Positions 1-9,110 of a stretch of 64,000 nucleotides of DNA are shown piece by piece. Source of the DNA: Advenella faeciporci (lineage in GTDB: Bacteria > Pseudomonadota > Gammaproteobacteria > Burkholderiales > Burkholderiaceae_B); NCBI RefSeq assembly GCF_014652395.1, contig NZ_BMYS01000017.1:1-64000 (forward strand). Reading direction: 5' to 3'. The position numbers and the translations under genes are program-made. A model generated the notes under the pieces. It was not told the DNA's origin, made no database searches, and saw only the letters and a program-made list of their open reading frames with translations. The number at the start of each line of letters is the position of its first letter. Positions within the stretch are counted from its first letter, which is position 1.

Positions 1-52
1 ACAGATACTCCTTTACTAATTTGACTTTGAATTGCACATCATATTTTTCCAT
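1..52 (-). CDS. IS3-family transposase OrfA, N-terminal fragment
   Basis: An ATG at 52 on the minus strand opens a frame reading MEKYDVQFKVKLVKEYL that runs off the left edge. This basic, helix-forming start (K-V-K-L-V-K-E-Y) is typical of the helix-turn-helix OrfA proteins of IS3-family elements. A purine-rich AGGGG tract lies a few bases upstream. With only 17 codons visible, the subfamily and the integrity of the gene are unknown. Confidence 0.55.
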   Translation of the reverse strand, partial: MEKYDVQFKVKLVKEYL

Positions 53-103
53 TGAAAAACCCCTAAAAGTTGAATGGGTGTCCAACTTTTGGGGGTCAGT
101 TCA
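1..103 (-). mobile_element. End of an IS3-family insertion sequence (cut by window edge)
   Basis: The terminal sequence read on the minus strand starts TGAACTGACCCCCAAAAG at about 103, which resembles the TG...CA termini of IS3-family elements of the IS150 type. Inside it, an inverted repeat (60-71 against 83-94, with one bulged base) precedes the start of an OrfA-like reading frame. Only this end is in the window. The outer boundary is inferred from the TG/CA terminus and from the repeat flank that resumes at 104; the target duplication cannot be checked. Confidence 0.65.
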
Positions 104-141
104 GAGCGTGGGAACGAGTAACGAGTAGCGGGAATGAGTAC
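104..141 (+). repeat. Half of an intergenic hairpin repeat, cut by the IS
   Basis: Bases 104-121 (GAGCGTGGGAACGAGTAA) match, with one difference, the right half of the hairpin repeat at 39060-39091. The left arm is missing because the IS end stands at that point. Degenerate ACGAGTA-like units follow to 141. The remainder up to 174 holds nothing recognisable. Confidence 0.5.
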
Positions 142-174
142 CAATTTGATTTTTAATGAATAAAGCTTGCAGCT

Positions 175-1293
175 TCAGTCAAGCAGTTCTTGATAAATCG
201 CAAGGTGTTTGTCAACCACCTTGCGAATATCGAATTCCTCCAAAGCCAGGATACGTCCTGCATTGCCCATGCTTAACCGCAGGTTGTCGTCGGCAGCCAG
301 TCTGGCCACTGCCTCATACAGTTTTTGTGCGTCCCGGACCGGCACCAGCAAGCCCGTTTGATCAATCTCTATGGCATCCCTGCAACCCGGCACATCGGTG
401 GTAACCACCGCCCTGCCACAGGCCGCCGCCTCTACCAGCGATTTGGGCAAGCCTTCACGATAAGAAGGCAGCGCCACAATATGGGACTGTGCATACAAGC
501 CGGCAATGTCCTTGACGTCTCCCAACACCTTCACCTCGGCCCCCCAGCTCTGCACCTCAGCCTGGGTAACCGAAGCGGGATTGCCCGGGTCGGGCGTGCC
601 GGCCAGTTGCCAGCGTATATCGCTGCCATGGCGGGCGGAGATCCCTGCCGCCTCCACAAACTCCATCACCCCCTTGTCTTTAAGCAGACGGGCGGCCATG
701 GTCACCACGACCGGTTTAACGGGTTCAGGCTGTGTGGCAAAGGCGGCCACATCGACCCCCGAGCCCCTGATTTTTACCGCCTGGGCTTCTTGCATGGCGC
801 CCATATCCAGCAAAATCTGCCGGTCATTGTCATTCTGGACAATGACCCGGCTATGCTTATGTCCCAGTGCCAAACGATAGAGCTGCCGGGTGATTTGCCT
901 GACCCAATCTATCCCTTTTCGTTCACGGGTAAAAAGAAAACCCAGTCCGGAAATGGCATAAACCACCGCTTTTACCCTGGCCAGGCGGGCGGCAATGCCG
1001 CCATACAAAACCGGCTTGATCGTGACCAAATGCACCAGGTCTGGCCGATAGTTGCGATATAAACGGTACAAGGCATAAATGGTTCTTAGCTCTGAAAACG
1101 GATTCATGCCACTTCGTGACATGGGAATCACAAAATGCGTCAGGCCGTGCGCCACAATTTGTGCCACAGCCTGTCCTGGCATGGTGGCAATCGCCACCTC
1201 ATAACCTTCTTCTTTTGCCTTCAGGGCGATAGGCAAGCGATGCGACAGGAAAAAAGCCGGATTATTCACCACGAATAGTATTTTTCTGGACAT
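175..1293 (-). CDS. Glycosyltransferase family 4 protein, glycan locus (last gene)
   Basis: Retaining GT-B glycosyltransferase of about 372 residues. The N-terminal half carries the acceptor domain (FVVNNPAFFLSHRLPIA). The C-terminal half has the nucleotide-sugar site with EX7E, seen as EGLPKSLVE followed by AAACGRAVV. The sequence most resembles PglA/WbpH-type enzymes that add a HexNAc or uronic acid to an undecaprenyl-linked sugar; donor and linkage cannot be read. ATG at 1293 is preferred over ATG at 1299 because AAAGGA then lies 5-6 bases upstream. It overlaps the end of the upstream glycosyltransferase, so the two are probably translationally coupled. It is the last gene before the IS. 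Confidence 0.85.
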   Translation of the reverse strand: MSRKILFVVNNPAFFLSHRLPIALKAKEEGYEVAIATMPGQAVAQIVAHGLTHFVIPMSRSGMNPFSELRTIYALYRLYRNYRPDLVHLVTIKPVLYGGIAARLARVKAVVYAISGLGFLFTRERKGIDWVRQITRQLYRLALGHKHSRVIVQNDNDRQILLDMGAMQEAQAVKIRGSGVDVAAFATQPEPVKPVVVTMAARLLKDKGVMEFVEAAGISARHGSDIRWQLAGTPDPGNPASVTQAEVQSWGAEVKVLGDVKDIAGLYAQSHIVALPSYREGLPKSLVEAAACGRAVVTTDVPGCRDAIEIDQTGLLVPVRDAQKLYEAVARLAADDNLRLSMGNAGRILALEEFDIRKVVDKHLAIYQELLD

Positions 1294-2467
1294 ATCCATC
1301 CTTTAATTTTGTCTTGCCGTTTATCTTGAGCATGTCCATCCAGGTTTGACGGTATTCAGCCACCATTTTTTCAAGACTGAACGCATTCATGACCCGTTCC
1401 CGTACCTGCCGGGCCAGGGTATTTTTACCGTTCTTTTCAATATGATCCAAAGCCTGAATGATTTTTTCAGCCAGTCTCACGGGATCGGCAGGAGGCACCA
1501 CCCAGCCCTTATCACCCACAATCAGGGCGGCATCACCGACATTGGTGACCACATTGGGCACACCACACGCCATGGCTTCAGCCACCACATTAGGAAACCC
1601 CTCGGCAATACTGGACAGCACATGCAAATCAAGGGCACTCATGATACCTGGCACATCGTTACGCATACCCAGCAAAATGGTTTGTTCCCTAACCCCGTAT
1701 TCAGTCAGCAGCGCCATTAACACCGGGTTGCCGGCATCCATGTCCTTACCCACCAGGACACAACGCAAATCGGGCTGTTTTTCAAGGCATTGGGAAAAAG
1801 CCTTAATCAGGGTTGCATGATCTTTTAGCGGATTCCAGCGCGCCACAAACCCCATCAGCGGTGTCTGTTCGCCAAGGCCCCACTCGGCCCGCAATGCCTG
1901 GCGAGCCATCTCATTCCTAACCCAGCGGGACAAATCGTAGCCGTTTTGAATAACCACCATTTTTTCAGGATCATATCCCCATTGAACATGACGATGGCGG
2001 GCATCTTCGGCACAACAAACAATCCGCTGGGGCAGCCAGCGTGAAAAAAAACCGCCCAGCCGGGCAAACAGGTAAGCCGAACGGCTGCTCTTGGCCAAAT
2101 TGGCACCGGAATTGCGAATTCCCCAGGCAACATGCCGGAACCCTGCCATACGGGCCGCCAGCCCGCCAATCAGGTCAGCATGGTACATCCAGGTCTGGAT
2201 CACATCGGGGTTAAGCCGGGTCAGACATTTTTTAAGTCGCCAGAAATCTGCAGGGCTCAAGCGCCCCGGGGTCATGCCCAGCATTTTCACCTCAACCCCG
2301 GCGTCCATAAGCGGCTGGCCATAAATGCCGGCATCGGCAAATGACACGACAATATGTTCCACCTCCGGGTCTGGCCAGGTGACCAGACGAAACAGAACCG
2401 ACTCGGCCCCTCCCTGCAAAAGACCGCTAATCAGATGCACGACACGTATTTTTTTATTTATCTTCAT
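1262..2467 (-). CDS. Glycosyltransferase family 4 protein, glycan locus
   Basis: A 401-residue GT-B enzyme. It opens with the glycine-rich acceptor loop VHLISGLLQGGAESVLFRL and has the C-terminal EX7E motif in EGFPNVVAEAMACGVP. NGYDLSRW lies at the inter-domain region typical of GT4 enzymes. It is expected to act at the cytoplasmic face of the inner membrane, adding one sugar to the growing lipid-linked oligosaccharide; which sugar is unknown. Its ATG overlaps the stop of the preceding gene by four bases (ATGA at 2464-2467). The 3' end extends into the next gene, so the genes sit in one tightly packed operon. Confidence 0.85.
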   Translation of the reverse strand: MKINKKIRVVHLISGLLQGGAESVLFRLVTWPDPEVEHIVVSFADAGIYGQPLMDAGVEVKMLGMTPGRLSPADFWRLKKCLTRLNPDVIQTWMYHADLIGGLAARMAGFRHVAWGIRNSGANLAKSSRSAYLFARLGGFFSRWLPQRIVCCAEDARHRHVQWGYDPEKMVVIQNGYDLSRWVRNEMARQALRAEWGLGEQTPLMGFVARWNPLKDHATLIKAFSQCLEKQPDLRCVLVGKDMDAGNPVLMALLTEYGVREQTILLGMRNDVPGIMSALDLHVLSSIAEGFPNVVAEAMACGVPNVVTNVGDAALIVGDKGWVVPPADPVRLAEKIIQALDHIEKNGKNTLARQVRERVMNAFSLEKMVAEYRQTWMDMLKINGKTKLKDGYVQKNTIRGE

Positions 2468-3594
2468 TCCATTTTGCCTGAAACCGGAACACCCACCTGC
2501 CTGAATAGCTCATCCCACTGCAGCAACACCGTTTCAAGCCTATATCTGGACCAGACCGCCTGTTTACCGCGAGCGCCCAAAGCACACCGAAAATCATCAT
2601 CGCCGAAAAAACGCCTGATTGCCTTTTCCAGCTCCAGCCTGTCATTCAGGCGCACCAGCAAACCCGCCGTTCCCTGTTGCGTCAACTCTGACGGACCACT
2701 GGGACAATCAAAACTGATACTGGGCAAGCCCAATGCCATTGCCTCAAGCAAGACATTGGGAAACCCTTCCACCCGCGATGTCATTGCAAATGCATGGGCA
2801 TGTGAGAGCGCCTCCCAGGGTTCAGTCGTTTTACCCGGCAAGGTAATACGCTGGCTACAACCCATTTTTTTCACCTTGTCAATCAAGGTTGCACGTTCTG
2901 GCCCATCCCCCCAGATACATAAATCCCAATCGGGATAATCATGGCTAACCGAGGCAAAAACATCGATCAGGACATCAAACTGCTTGGCAGGTACAAAGCG
3001 CCCCATGGCGACCAGTGTCTTGCGACCGCTTACAGTACAAAGCCCGTTGCAGGTCGTCAGCTGTTCAATACCCTCGGGCAAGGGATTCGGGATAACCGCA
3101 ACATGTTTCAGGCCAGGCAAGACCCGGGTAAACGCCTGTGCGGCATCAGCAGTCTGAATCATCACAGCGTCTGCCAAAGGATACAGTTTATTACGCAATA
3201 CCTTCAGAAAGCCCCCAATATTACTGCTCATCACCGGATGGGTTCTTTCACAAACAATCACGGGAATATCAATTCCCCGGGTCGCCATCAGGGCCGTCAC
3301 ATTTACATTGGTCAGAAAAGAAACAATCACATCGGGCTGTTCCGCCCTGATCCGCTTCCTGAGCACAAAGGGTTTTATGACTCGGCCCAGCCACTTCTGG
3401 CCGGGCAGGTCATCGGCCAGCCATCGCACCTGGACTTCCGGGGACAAAGGGTAAAATGAATGACCACTCCCTTTTGCAAAACAGGGCACAAGCACCACTT
3501 GATGCCCCTGTTTAACCCAGGCACTTGCCAGCGTGGCGGCAACACGCTCGGCGCCGCCTGCATTCATTGAACTGACCAGCAACATGATTTTCAT
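2464..3594 (-). CDS. Glycosyltransferase family 4 protein, PglJ/WbpU-like
   Basis: About 376 residues. The start MKIMLLVSSMNAGGAERVAA is the signature of the PglJ/PglH/WbpU/WbpT group that transfers GalNAc or GalNAcA-type residues. EX7E appears as EGFPNVLLE near the C terminus, followed by GLPSISFDCPSGP, a typical donor-site sequence. A TTG at 3603 would extend the frame by three codons, but ATG at 3594 gives the usual family N terminus. It overlaps the next glycosyltransferase by four bases and lies 45 bases downstream of the amidotransferase. Acceptor and linkage are not determined. Confidence 0.85.
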   Translation of the reverse strand: MKIMLLVSSMNAGGAERVAATLASAWVKQGHQVVLVPCFAKGSGHSFYPLSPEVQVRWLADDLPGQKWLGRVIKPFVLRKRIRAEQPDVIVSFLTNVNVTALMATRGIDIPVIVCERTHPVMSSNIGGFLKVLRNKLYPLADAVMIQTADAAQAFTRVLPGLKHVAVIPNPLPEGIEQLTTCNGLCTVSGRKTLVAMGRFVPAKQFDVLIDVFASVSHDYPDWDLCIWGDGPERATLIDKVKKMGCSQRITLPGKTTEPWEALSHAHAFAMTSRVEGFPNVLLEAMALGLPSISFDCPSGPSELTQQGTAGLLVRLNDRLELEKAIRRFFGDDDFRCALGARGKQAVWSRYRLETVLLQWDELFRQVGVPVSGKME

Positions 3595-3639
3595 AATGCC
3601 CAACCCATTTATTATTTATTACGACCTTGCTGCAGAATA

Positions 3640-5535
3640 TTAGCCCTGTATATCGTAATGATCCATCCAGGCCTGTAACATCAAGACCCCCCACAAATGA
3701 GGGCTCCAGTCAAACTGTTGTGCCTGATGCTGCTGCCAGCGTTCGTGCACCTGAATATCATCAAGCAAACCCTGCTTACGCAGGCGGGAAGGGTCAAGCA
3801 AATCATTAGCCCAATCTTTCAGGGGACCTCTTAACCACTCACCCATCGGTACCGAAAATCCTTTTTTAGGGCGATCCAACAAGGAACGAGGCACCATTCG
3901 GTATAAAAGCTGCTTCAATAACCATTTGTTCTGGCCATCACGCACCCGGTATTTGTCCTCAAGGCCCCAGGCAAATTCAAACATACGGGGATCAAGCAAG
4001 GGCACTCGCGTTTCCAGGGAACAAGCCATGGCAGCCCTGTCAACCTTTACCAGAATATCATCGGGCAAATAAGAAACCAGATCGATGATCATCATGGTTT
4101 CCAGAAAAGAACCCATGGGTGCCAGACTGAAAGCGGTTGCCGGCTCACGGGCCCCCAACACCACGCTTGAAGGGTCCTTCCAGTATGAAACAAACTGCCG
4201 GTAAAAATCAACCGCATCGTTGGCACGCAGCACTTCATGCAGCTTTTGCAATTTGTCCTTTTTATTGCCGCTAAAACCCGGGGCCAGTTTACCCGCTGCG
4301 CTGGCCACCAGCGAACGGACAAAAGGCAAGGTTTTTTCACGACGTTCCCACCAGGAGGCGGCCCGCTGATAGCGTGAGTAGCCGCCAAACAATTCATCAC
4401 CAGCGTCTCCCGATAAAGCCACCGTTACCGATTGGGATGCCATTTTCGTAACCAGCGCCATGGGAATTTGCGAAGAATCGGCAAACGGTTCATCGTACAT
4501 GGCAGGCAGGGAATGCACCAGGGCCAGACCATCATTGGCACTGACGTACAGCTCGGTATGATCGGTGCCCAAATGCCCGGCAATAGACCTGGCATATTCG
4601 GCTTCATTATATTTTTTTTCATGGAAACCGATGGAAAAGGTCTTGACAGCCTGTGCGCTTTGCTGCTGCATCAAGGCAACAATCAGGGAAGAATCGGTGC
4701 CCCCGGACAAAAACGCGCCCAGGCTCACATCAGAAATCAACTGTAATTTAATGGACCGGGAGAGCACACCTGCCAGCGCGTCAATCGCGGCATCATCAGA
4801 CTCGTAATGAACCTTGGGTTGCTGTCTGGCCGTTTCATAGGCAGACCAGTAAACCTGTGGCTCCGGCTTGCGCCTGTTTTGCCAATCCTGTTCGGACAGA
4901 CTTAACCAGGTGCCGGGCGGCAATTTAAAAATATCCTGAAAAATACTATGGGGAGCAGGGATGTAATTGTGCCGCAACAGCAAAGTAACCGCATCACGGT
5001 TAAGCGTTTTTTCAAACCCGGGCACACCCATAATGGCCTTGAGCTCCGAGGCAAATACCAGTCCCTGCCCCGTAAAGCCATAGTACAACGGCTTTTCACC
5101 AAAACGATCACGCGCCAGGGTTAGTTTTTTTTCTTGCCTGTCCCAGACCGCAATGGCAAACATGCCAATGGCCTTTTTCAGGGTTTGCTCTATACCCCAG
5201 GCACAAAAGCAAGCCAGCAGGGTTTCAGTGTCGGAGTGGCCACGCCAGGCTGGTGCCTGGGTATTTTGTTCCAGTTGTGCACGCAACTCGGGGTGGTTAT
5301 AGATTTCCCCGTTAAACACTATCATGAATCGCTGGTCTGCCGAAGCCATGGGTTGATGCCCCTGCACTGACAAATCCTGAATGGCCAGCCGGACATGGCC
5401 AAAACCGATATGACCTTCCTGACTTAACCAGAGACCCTGGCTATCGGGGCCACGGTAGGCAATTTTACGACAACTGTCACGCAGTATGCCTTCCTTATCC
5501 TCGTAGCTGCCGGCAATACCTACTATTCCACACAT
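3640..5535 (-). CDS. asnB: Asparagine synthase-type amidotransferase (glutamine-hydrolysing)
   Basis: The 631-residue protein begins MCGIVGIAG, placing the nucleophilic Cys2 of class II glutamine amidotransferases directly after Met1, which fixes the start; AAAGGGG lies just upstream. RGPDSQG and FNGEIYNH belong to the glutaminase domain. LSGGTDSS, near residue 275, is the PP-loop of the ATP-dependent synthetase domain. Housekeeping AsnB makes asparagine. In glycan clusters the same fold (WbpS in P. aeruginosa O6, WbmE in Bordetella) amidates hexuronic acids. Its place between glycosyltransferases and with wbpO/wbpP suggests it converts GalNAcA to the amide. Ordinary asparagine synthesis cannot be excluded from sequence. 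Confidence 0.9.
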   Translation of the reverse strand: MCGIVGIAGSYEDKEGILRDSCRKIAYRGPDSQGLWLSQEGHIGFGHVRLAIQDLSVQGHQPMASADQRFMIVFNGEIYNHPELRAQLEQNTQAPAWRGHSDTETLLACFCAWGIEQTLKKAIGMFAIAVWDRQEKKLTLARDRFGEKPLYYGFTGQGLVFASELKAIMGVPGFEKTLNRDAVTLLLRHNYIPAPHSIFQDIFKLPPGTWLSLSEQDWQNRRKPEPQVYWSAYETARQQPKVHYESDDAAIDALAGVLSRSIKLQLISDVSLGAFLSGGTDSSLIVALMQQQSAQAVKTFSIGFHEKKYNEAEYARSIAGHLGTDHTELYVSANDGLALVHSLPAMYDEPFADSSQIPMALVTKMASQSVTVALSGDAGDELFGGYSRYQRAASWWERREKTLPFVRSLVASAAGKLAPGFSGNKKDKLQKLHEVLRANDAVDFYRQFVSYWKDPSSVVLGAREPATAFSLAPMGSFLETMMIIDLVSYLPDDILVKVDRAAMACSLETRVPLLDPRMFEFAWGLEDKYRVRDGQNKWLLKQLLYRMVPRSLLDRPKKGFSVPMGEWLRGPLKDWANDLLDPSRLRKQGLLDDIQVHERWQQHQAQQFDWSPHLWGVLMLQAWMDHYDIQG

Positions 5536-5537
5536 GC

Positions 5538-6692
5538 TTACCCCTTTTGGCCGTCTTTTTTATGGTCCAGGACTTCATTGAACACTTGCTGCCACAGTCC
5601 TGAAATCCGGCGCATTGAAAAACGGTCGCGGACATCAATCGCCCGCTTGCCCAATTCCACCTGTTTGGTCTGATTGAACATGAGTGCCGACAAATGAGCC
5701 GCAAGGGCTTCTTCATCTTCGGCGGGCTGCACCAGCACACCATCAAGGTCTGGGCGAATGATTTCGCGTGGCCCGGTATCACAGTCGAATGCCACACTGG
5801 GCACACCACAGGCCATGGCTTCGAGCAGGCTGTTTGACAGGCCTTCGGTGCGTGAACTTAAGACATAGATATCTGCCATCTTGGACCAGGCAAGCATATT
5901 CCCGGCCCGGCCCGGCATGGAAATACGACTACTCATACCGGCCTCTTCAAGCTGCTTTTGCAACGCTTCCCGCTTGTCGCCCTCACCCAGAATAATCAAA
6001 TCCCATTCCGGATGCAAATGCGCAATAGAGGCAAAGGCTTTTATTAACAAATCGAACCCTTTGTCGTGGTGCAAGCGTCCCACTCCCAGCAAAAGCTTGC
6101 GACCTGGCGCTTTTACGTATTGAATAACAGGTTCTTTATTTTCAAGCGGCCAATGCACCGCATTGGGAATCACGGCGATATTCGAACCGGGCACATGTTT
6201 TTCAAGCCACACTTGTGTCCCGTGAGTCAAGGCAATCACCTTGGAGGCCTTGGGATAAGTATAACGACGCAATTTTTGCCACAGACCGGAAAGTGTCTGG
6301 GAAGGTGGATGCGTGTGTTCGGTTGCAATCACATGGCACCCTGAGATTCCTGAAGCAGCCAGGACAGCCAAAATGGAAGAGGTCGTCATGAAGCCAATGA
6401 CAATATCGGGACGGTGACGCCTGATTTCCCGGCGCAAAATATAAAGGCGTCGCAAATTGGCCAGTACTCCTTTGAAGCCGGCCGTATTCAGGGAAATCCG
6501 CTGTACCAGTTTATTCAATTCATACGCATTTTCAGAGGCATCAGTTTGGGTCACCAGCAAGACATCGTGCCCATTGGAAATCCACCGGGCGGCCAAATCG
6601 ACCGCAACCCGCTCGGCGCCTCCTCCTCGAAGTGAATGAATAAACAGCATGATTCGCAAGGGAGAAGTTTTCGTATGCATCTCGAAAGACAT
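5538..6692 (-). CDS. Glycosyltransferase family 4 protein, WbpT/PglJ-like
   Basis: About 384 residues. The acceptor-domain loop IMLFIHSLRGGGAERVAVDL is close to that of the 2464-3594 enzyme, and the C-terminal EX7E is EGLSNSLLEAMACGVP. ATEHTHPP matches the CERTHPV of its neighbour, so the two probably arose by duplication and may use related substrates. The start is uncertain: ATGs at 6731, 6692 and 6680 are all open and none has a strong ribosome site. 6692 avoids overlap with the flippase gene, whose stop is at 6700. The gene ends two bases before the amidotransferase start, implying co-translation. Confidence 0.85.
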   Translation of the reverse strand: MSFEMHTKTSPLRIMLFIHSLRGGGAERVAVDLAARWISNGHDVLLVTQTDASENAYELNKLVQRISLNTAGFKGVLANLRRLYILRREIRRHRPDIVIGFMTTSSILAVLAASGISGCHVIATEHTHPPSQTLSGLWQKLRRYTYPKASKVIALTHGTQVWLEKHVPGSNIAVIPNAVHWPLENKEPVIQYVKAPGRKLLLGVGRLHHDKGFDLLIKAFASIAHLHPEWDLIILGEGDKREALQKQLEEAGMSSRISMPGRAGNMLAWSKMADIYVLSSRTEGLSNSLLEAMACGVPSVAFDCDTGPREIIRPDLDGVLVQPAEDEEALAAHLSALMFNQTKQVELGKRAIDVRDRFSMRRISGLWQQVFNEVLDHKKDGQKG

Positions 6693-6699
6693 ATTTAGT

Positions 6700-8055
6700 T
6701 CAGGCTGAAGAAGTTTTTTTTGTCGCGCCATATTTCAGGACCGCAAAAAAATAACAGAGATAAGACAACAAATACATTAAACTTGTCGCCAGCATAATAC
6801 CTTCGGCGCCCATTACGGGAGCAAGTATGACATTCATGCATGCCTTTAGTGAAAAATTACCAATGGCAATAATTGCCATCAGTTTATAACGGTTCTGGCT
6901 GGCCATTAACTGAACCAGGATCAATACGCCAAAATAAAAAGGCAGTTGCAAAAGCCCCCAGCGCAACACCGAGGCCACTTTCAGGGTGTCTTCAGCGGTA
7001 AATGCACCGTTTTCAAACAAGAGTTTTACCAGCCAGGGTGCCAGAAACCAGCCAAGCAAAACCGCTGCCGTCCCCACCATTAACATTAAAGCAGACCATT
7101 TAAGCGCCATGGACCGTGCCTGGGCAGGATTGCCACGGCTTTGCACATCGGCCAAAACCGGTAAGGCCGCACGGCCAACTGAAGCGGCACCAATTCCAAT
7201 AAGCAGCGAGAGCAAACGGGTTGCATAACCCAAGGTTGCATTGGCATTACTGCCCAGACTGGCTGCCGCCATTTGATCAAGAGGCCCCACAAAACTCATG
7301 GCAACTTGCCCAACCAGCATAATACCGGCCGCATTCAGCAACATGGGCCATTGTGGTGATTGCAAACCCGGCTTGGGCCAGCCCCAATTGCCGCCATCAG
7401 CCTTGCGGGCCAGCGCAGACAGCCATACCGCCTGAATCAGGTAACCCAGCAGTGTTCCCCATAAAAGCGGGTAAACACTGACATTACCTGGCGTTACCAG
7501 GATAGCCGCCAATATCATTAAGGCGGGTATGCTGTCCAGCAGATTATTGATATGTCGCTCATGGGCTCGCAGCCGCGAAGTACATACCCCTATAACAAGG
7601 GTCAGCAAAACAGCCGGGGCAAAGGCGTGGATCAGCTCCAGACTGGCCTGTTTGGTTTGGGCACTTAAATTGCCGCCCGTATATTGCAATACTTGGGGCC
7701 AGAAAAGATAGGTGGCTATGGAAAGCAGTACTCCGAGCACCACAATCCAGCCCTGCAATTCAAGAATAAAACGGGTGCGCTCATGCTGGCCTGCATATCG
7801 TGCCTTGACCAAGGCGGGGATAAGAACGATTGAAAAGGCGCCCACCATTGTTACCGGTAACCAATTGGCCATGGTTAAGGTAAACTGGTAAGCATCTACA
7901 ATATCACTAACCCCGTAACGGTGGGCAACCGCAATTTCCTTGATGGCACCGGCCATTTTCCCGATCAGTAAAAAAAACGCGACGCGCATTGCCCCTTGGG
8001 CAATACGCTTATGATCGGGGTGCAGGCGGTTAAGCCTGGTACGAAGCTGCTTCAA
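6700..8055 (-). CDS. MurJ-family (MOP) lipid flippase of the glycan locus
   Basis: A 451-residue polytopic membrane protein with about 12 hydrophobic segments. Early residues (GKMAGAIKEIAVAHRYGVSD, then DAYQFTLTMANWLP) match the MurJ/MviN branch of the MOP superfamily. Within a glycan cluster it most likely flips the finished undecaprenyl-diphosphate oligosaccharide to the periplasm, the role usually held by Wzx. A second peptidoglycan MurJ would be expected elsewhere in the genome. The first in-frame start is TTG at 8055; the first ATG is 22 codons later, inside the conserved N terminus, so TTG is the better choice. It lies 7 bases after the epimerase gene. Confidence 0.8.
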   Translation of the reverse strand: MKQLRTRLNRLHPDHKRIAQGAMRVAFFLLIGKMAGAIKEIAVAHRYGVSDIVDAYQFTLTMANWLPVTMVGAFSIVLIPALVKARYAGQHERTRFILELQGWIVVLGVLLSIATYLFWPQVLQYTGGNLSAQTKQASLELIHAFAPAVLLTLVIGVCTSRLRAHERHINNLLDSIPALMILAAILVTPGNVSVYPLLWGTLLGYLIQAVWLSALARKADGGNWGWPKPGLQSPQWPMLLNAAGIMLVGQVAMSFVGPLDQMAAASLGSNANATLGYATRLLSLLIGIGAASVGRAALPVLADVQSRGNPAQARSMALKWSALMLMVGTAAVLLGWFLAPWLVKLLFENGAFTAEDTLKVASVLRWGLLQLPFYFGVLILVQLMASQNRYKLMAIIAIGNFSLKACMNVILAPVMGAEGIMLATSLMYLLSYLCYFFAVLKYGATKKTSSA

Positions 8056-8062
8056 ACAAAGA

Positions 8063-9088
8063 CTATTTCAAGAATTGAATATACCAGGGCATGGCGGTTT
8101 CAATACCCTGAAGAATCGTATGGCTGGGCACATAACCCAACTGTGCCTGCGCCTTGCCGATATCCGCCTGTGAATGACGCACGTCACCCTGACGAAAATC
8201 CCGGTAAACCGGTTGTTTGCCATACTGGATACCATTGGCCCCCAAGGTGGCAGACAAGTAGGCAAACAGCTCATTCAGGCTGGTTCTTGCATTGACCGCC
8301 ACGTTATACACCTCGAAACCGTTTTCAGGCATATTGGCACCCGCCAGCAGATTGGCCTGCACGGCATTTTCCACAAAACAGAAATCGCGGCTGGTTTCAC
8401 CATCACCATTCACCAGGACATCTTCGCCCTTGATCATGGCGGCTGTCCATTTGGGAATCACCGCGGCATAAGCGCCATCAGGATCCTGGCGTTTGCCAAA
8501 TACATTGAAATAACGCAAGCCAATCGAACGGAAACCATAGGTACGGGCAAAAACGCTGGCATACAGCTCATCAACATACTTGGTCACCGCATAAGGCGAC
8601 AAGGGATTGCCGATTTTATCTTCTACTTTAGGCAAATCGGGGTGATCGCCATAGGTGGAACTGGAGGCCGCAAACACAAACGAGGTCACTGCCGCATCAC
8701 GGGCCGCCACCATCATATTAAGAAAACCGCCAATATTCACATCATTGGTGGTAATGGGGTCATTGATGGAACGCGGCACCGAACCCAGCGCAGCCTGATG
8801 CAACACGATATCCACCCCTTCACATGCCTGGCGGCAGGTTTCCAGGTTGCGGATATCCCCTTCGATAAAGTTGAAGTTGCGCCATTGCGAGTCAGAAACC
8901 TGGCCCTGGACTTCATCAAGATTATGCTGATAGCCGGTTGCAAAGTTGTCCAGCCCAACCACTTTCTGATTAAGCCGTAAAAGCGTTTCCAGCAGGTTGG
9001 AGCCGATAAAACCGGCACAGCCGGTAACCAGCCACGTACGGGGCTGGCGCTGCAAATCGGCTTTCAAAGTTTCAAATGCCTGACTCAT
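8063..9088 (-). CDS. wbpP: UDP-N-acetylglucosamine 4-epimerase, WbpP type
   Basis: A 341-residue extended short-chain dehydrogenase/reductase. GCAGFIGSN near residue 23 is the NAD-binding loop, SSSTYGDHP contains the catalytic Ser/Thr region and YAVTK supplies the catalytic Tyr and Lys. The N-terminal extension before the Rossmann fold, and the [12 protein letters not shown] and [13 protein letters not shown] segments, are characteristic of WbpP/TviC enzymes that interconvert UDP-GlcNAc and UDP-GalNAc. Its product can feed the dehydrogenase encoded immediately upstream, 22 bases away. AAGGAAAATCAAGC precedes the ATG. The preference for N-acetylated substrate is inferred from the family. Confidence 0.9.
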   Translation of the reverse strand: MSQAFETLKADLQRQPRTWLVTGCAGFIGSNLLETLLRLNQKVVGLDNFATGYQHNLDEVQGQVSDSQWRNFNFIEGDIRNLETCRQACEGVDIVLHQAALGSVPRSINDPITTNDVNIGGFLNMMVAARDAAVTSFVFAASSSTYGDHPDLPKVEDKIGNPLSPYAVTKYVDELYASVFARTYGFRSIGLRYFNVFGKRQDPDGAYAAVIPKWTAAMIKGEDVLVNGDGETSRDFCFVENAVQANLLAGANMPENGFEVYNVAVNARTSLNELFAYLSATLGANGIQYGKQPVYRDFRQGDVRHSQADIGKAQAQLGYVPSHTILQGIETAMPWYIQFLK

Positions 9089-9110
9089 GCTTGATTTTCC
9101 TTTTACCCAA

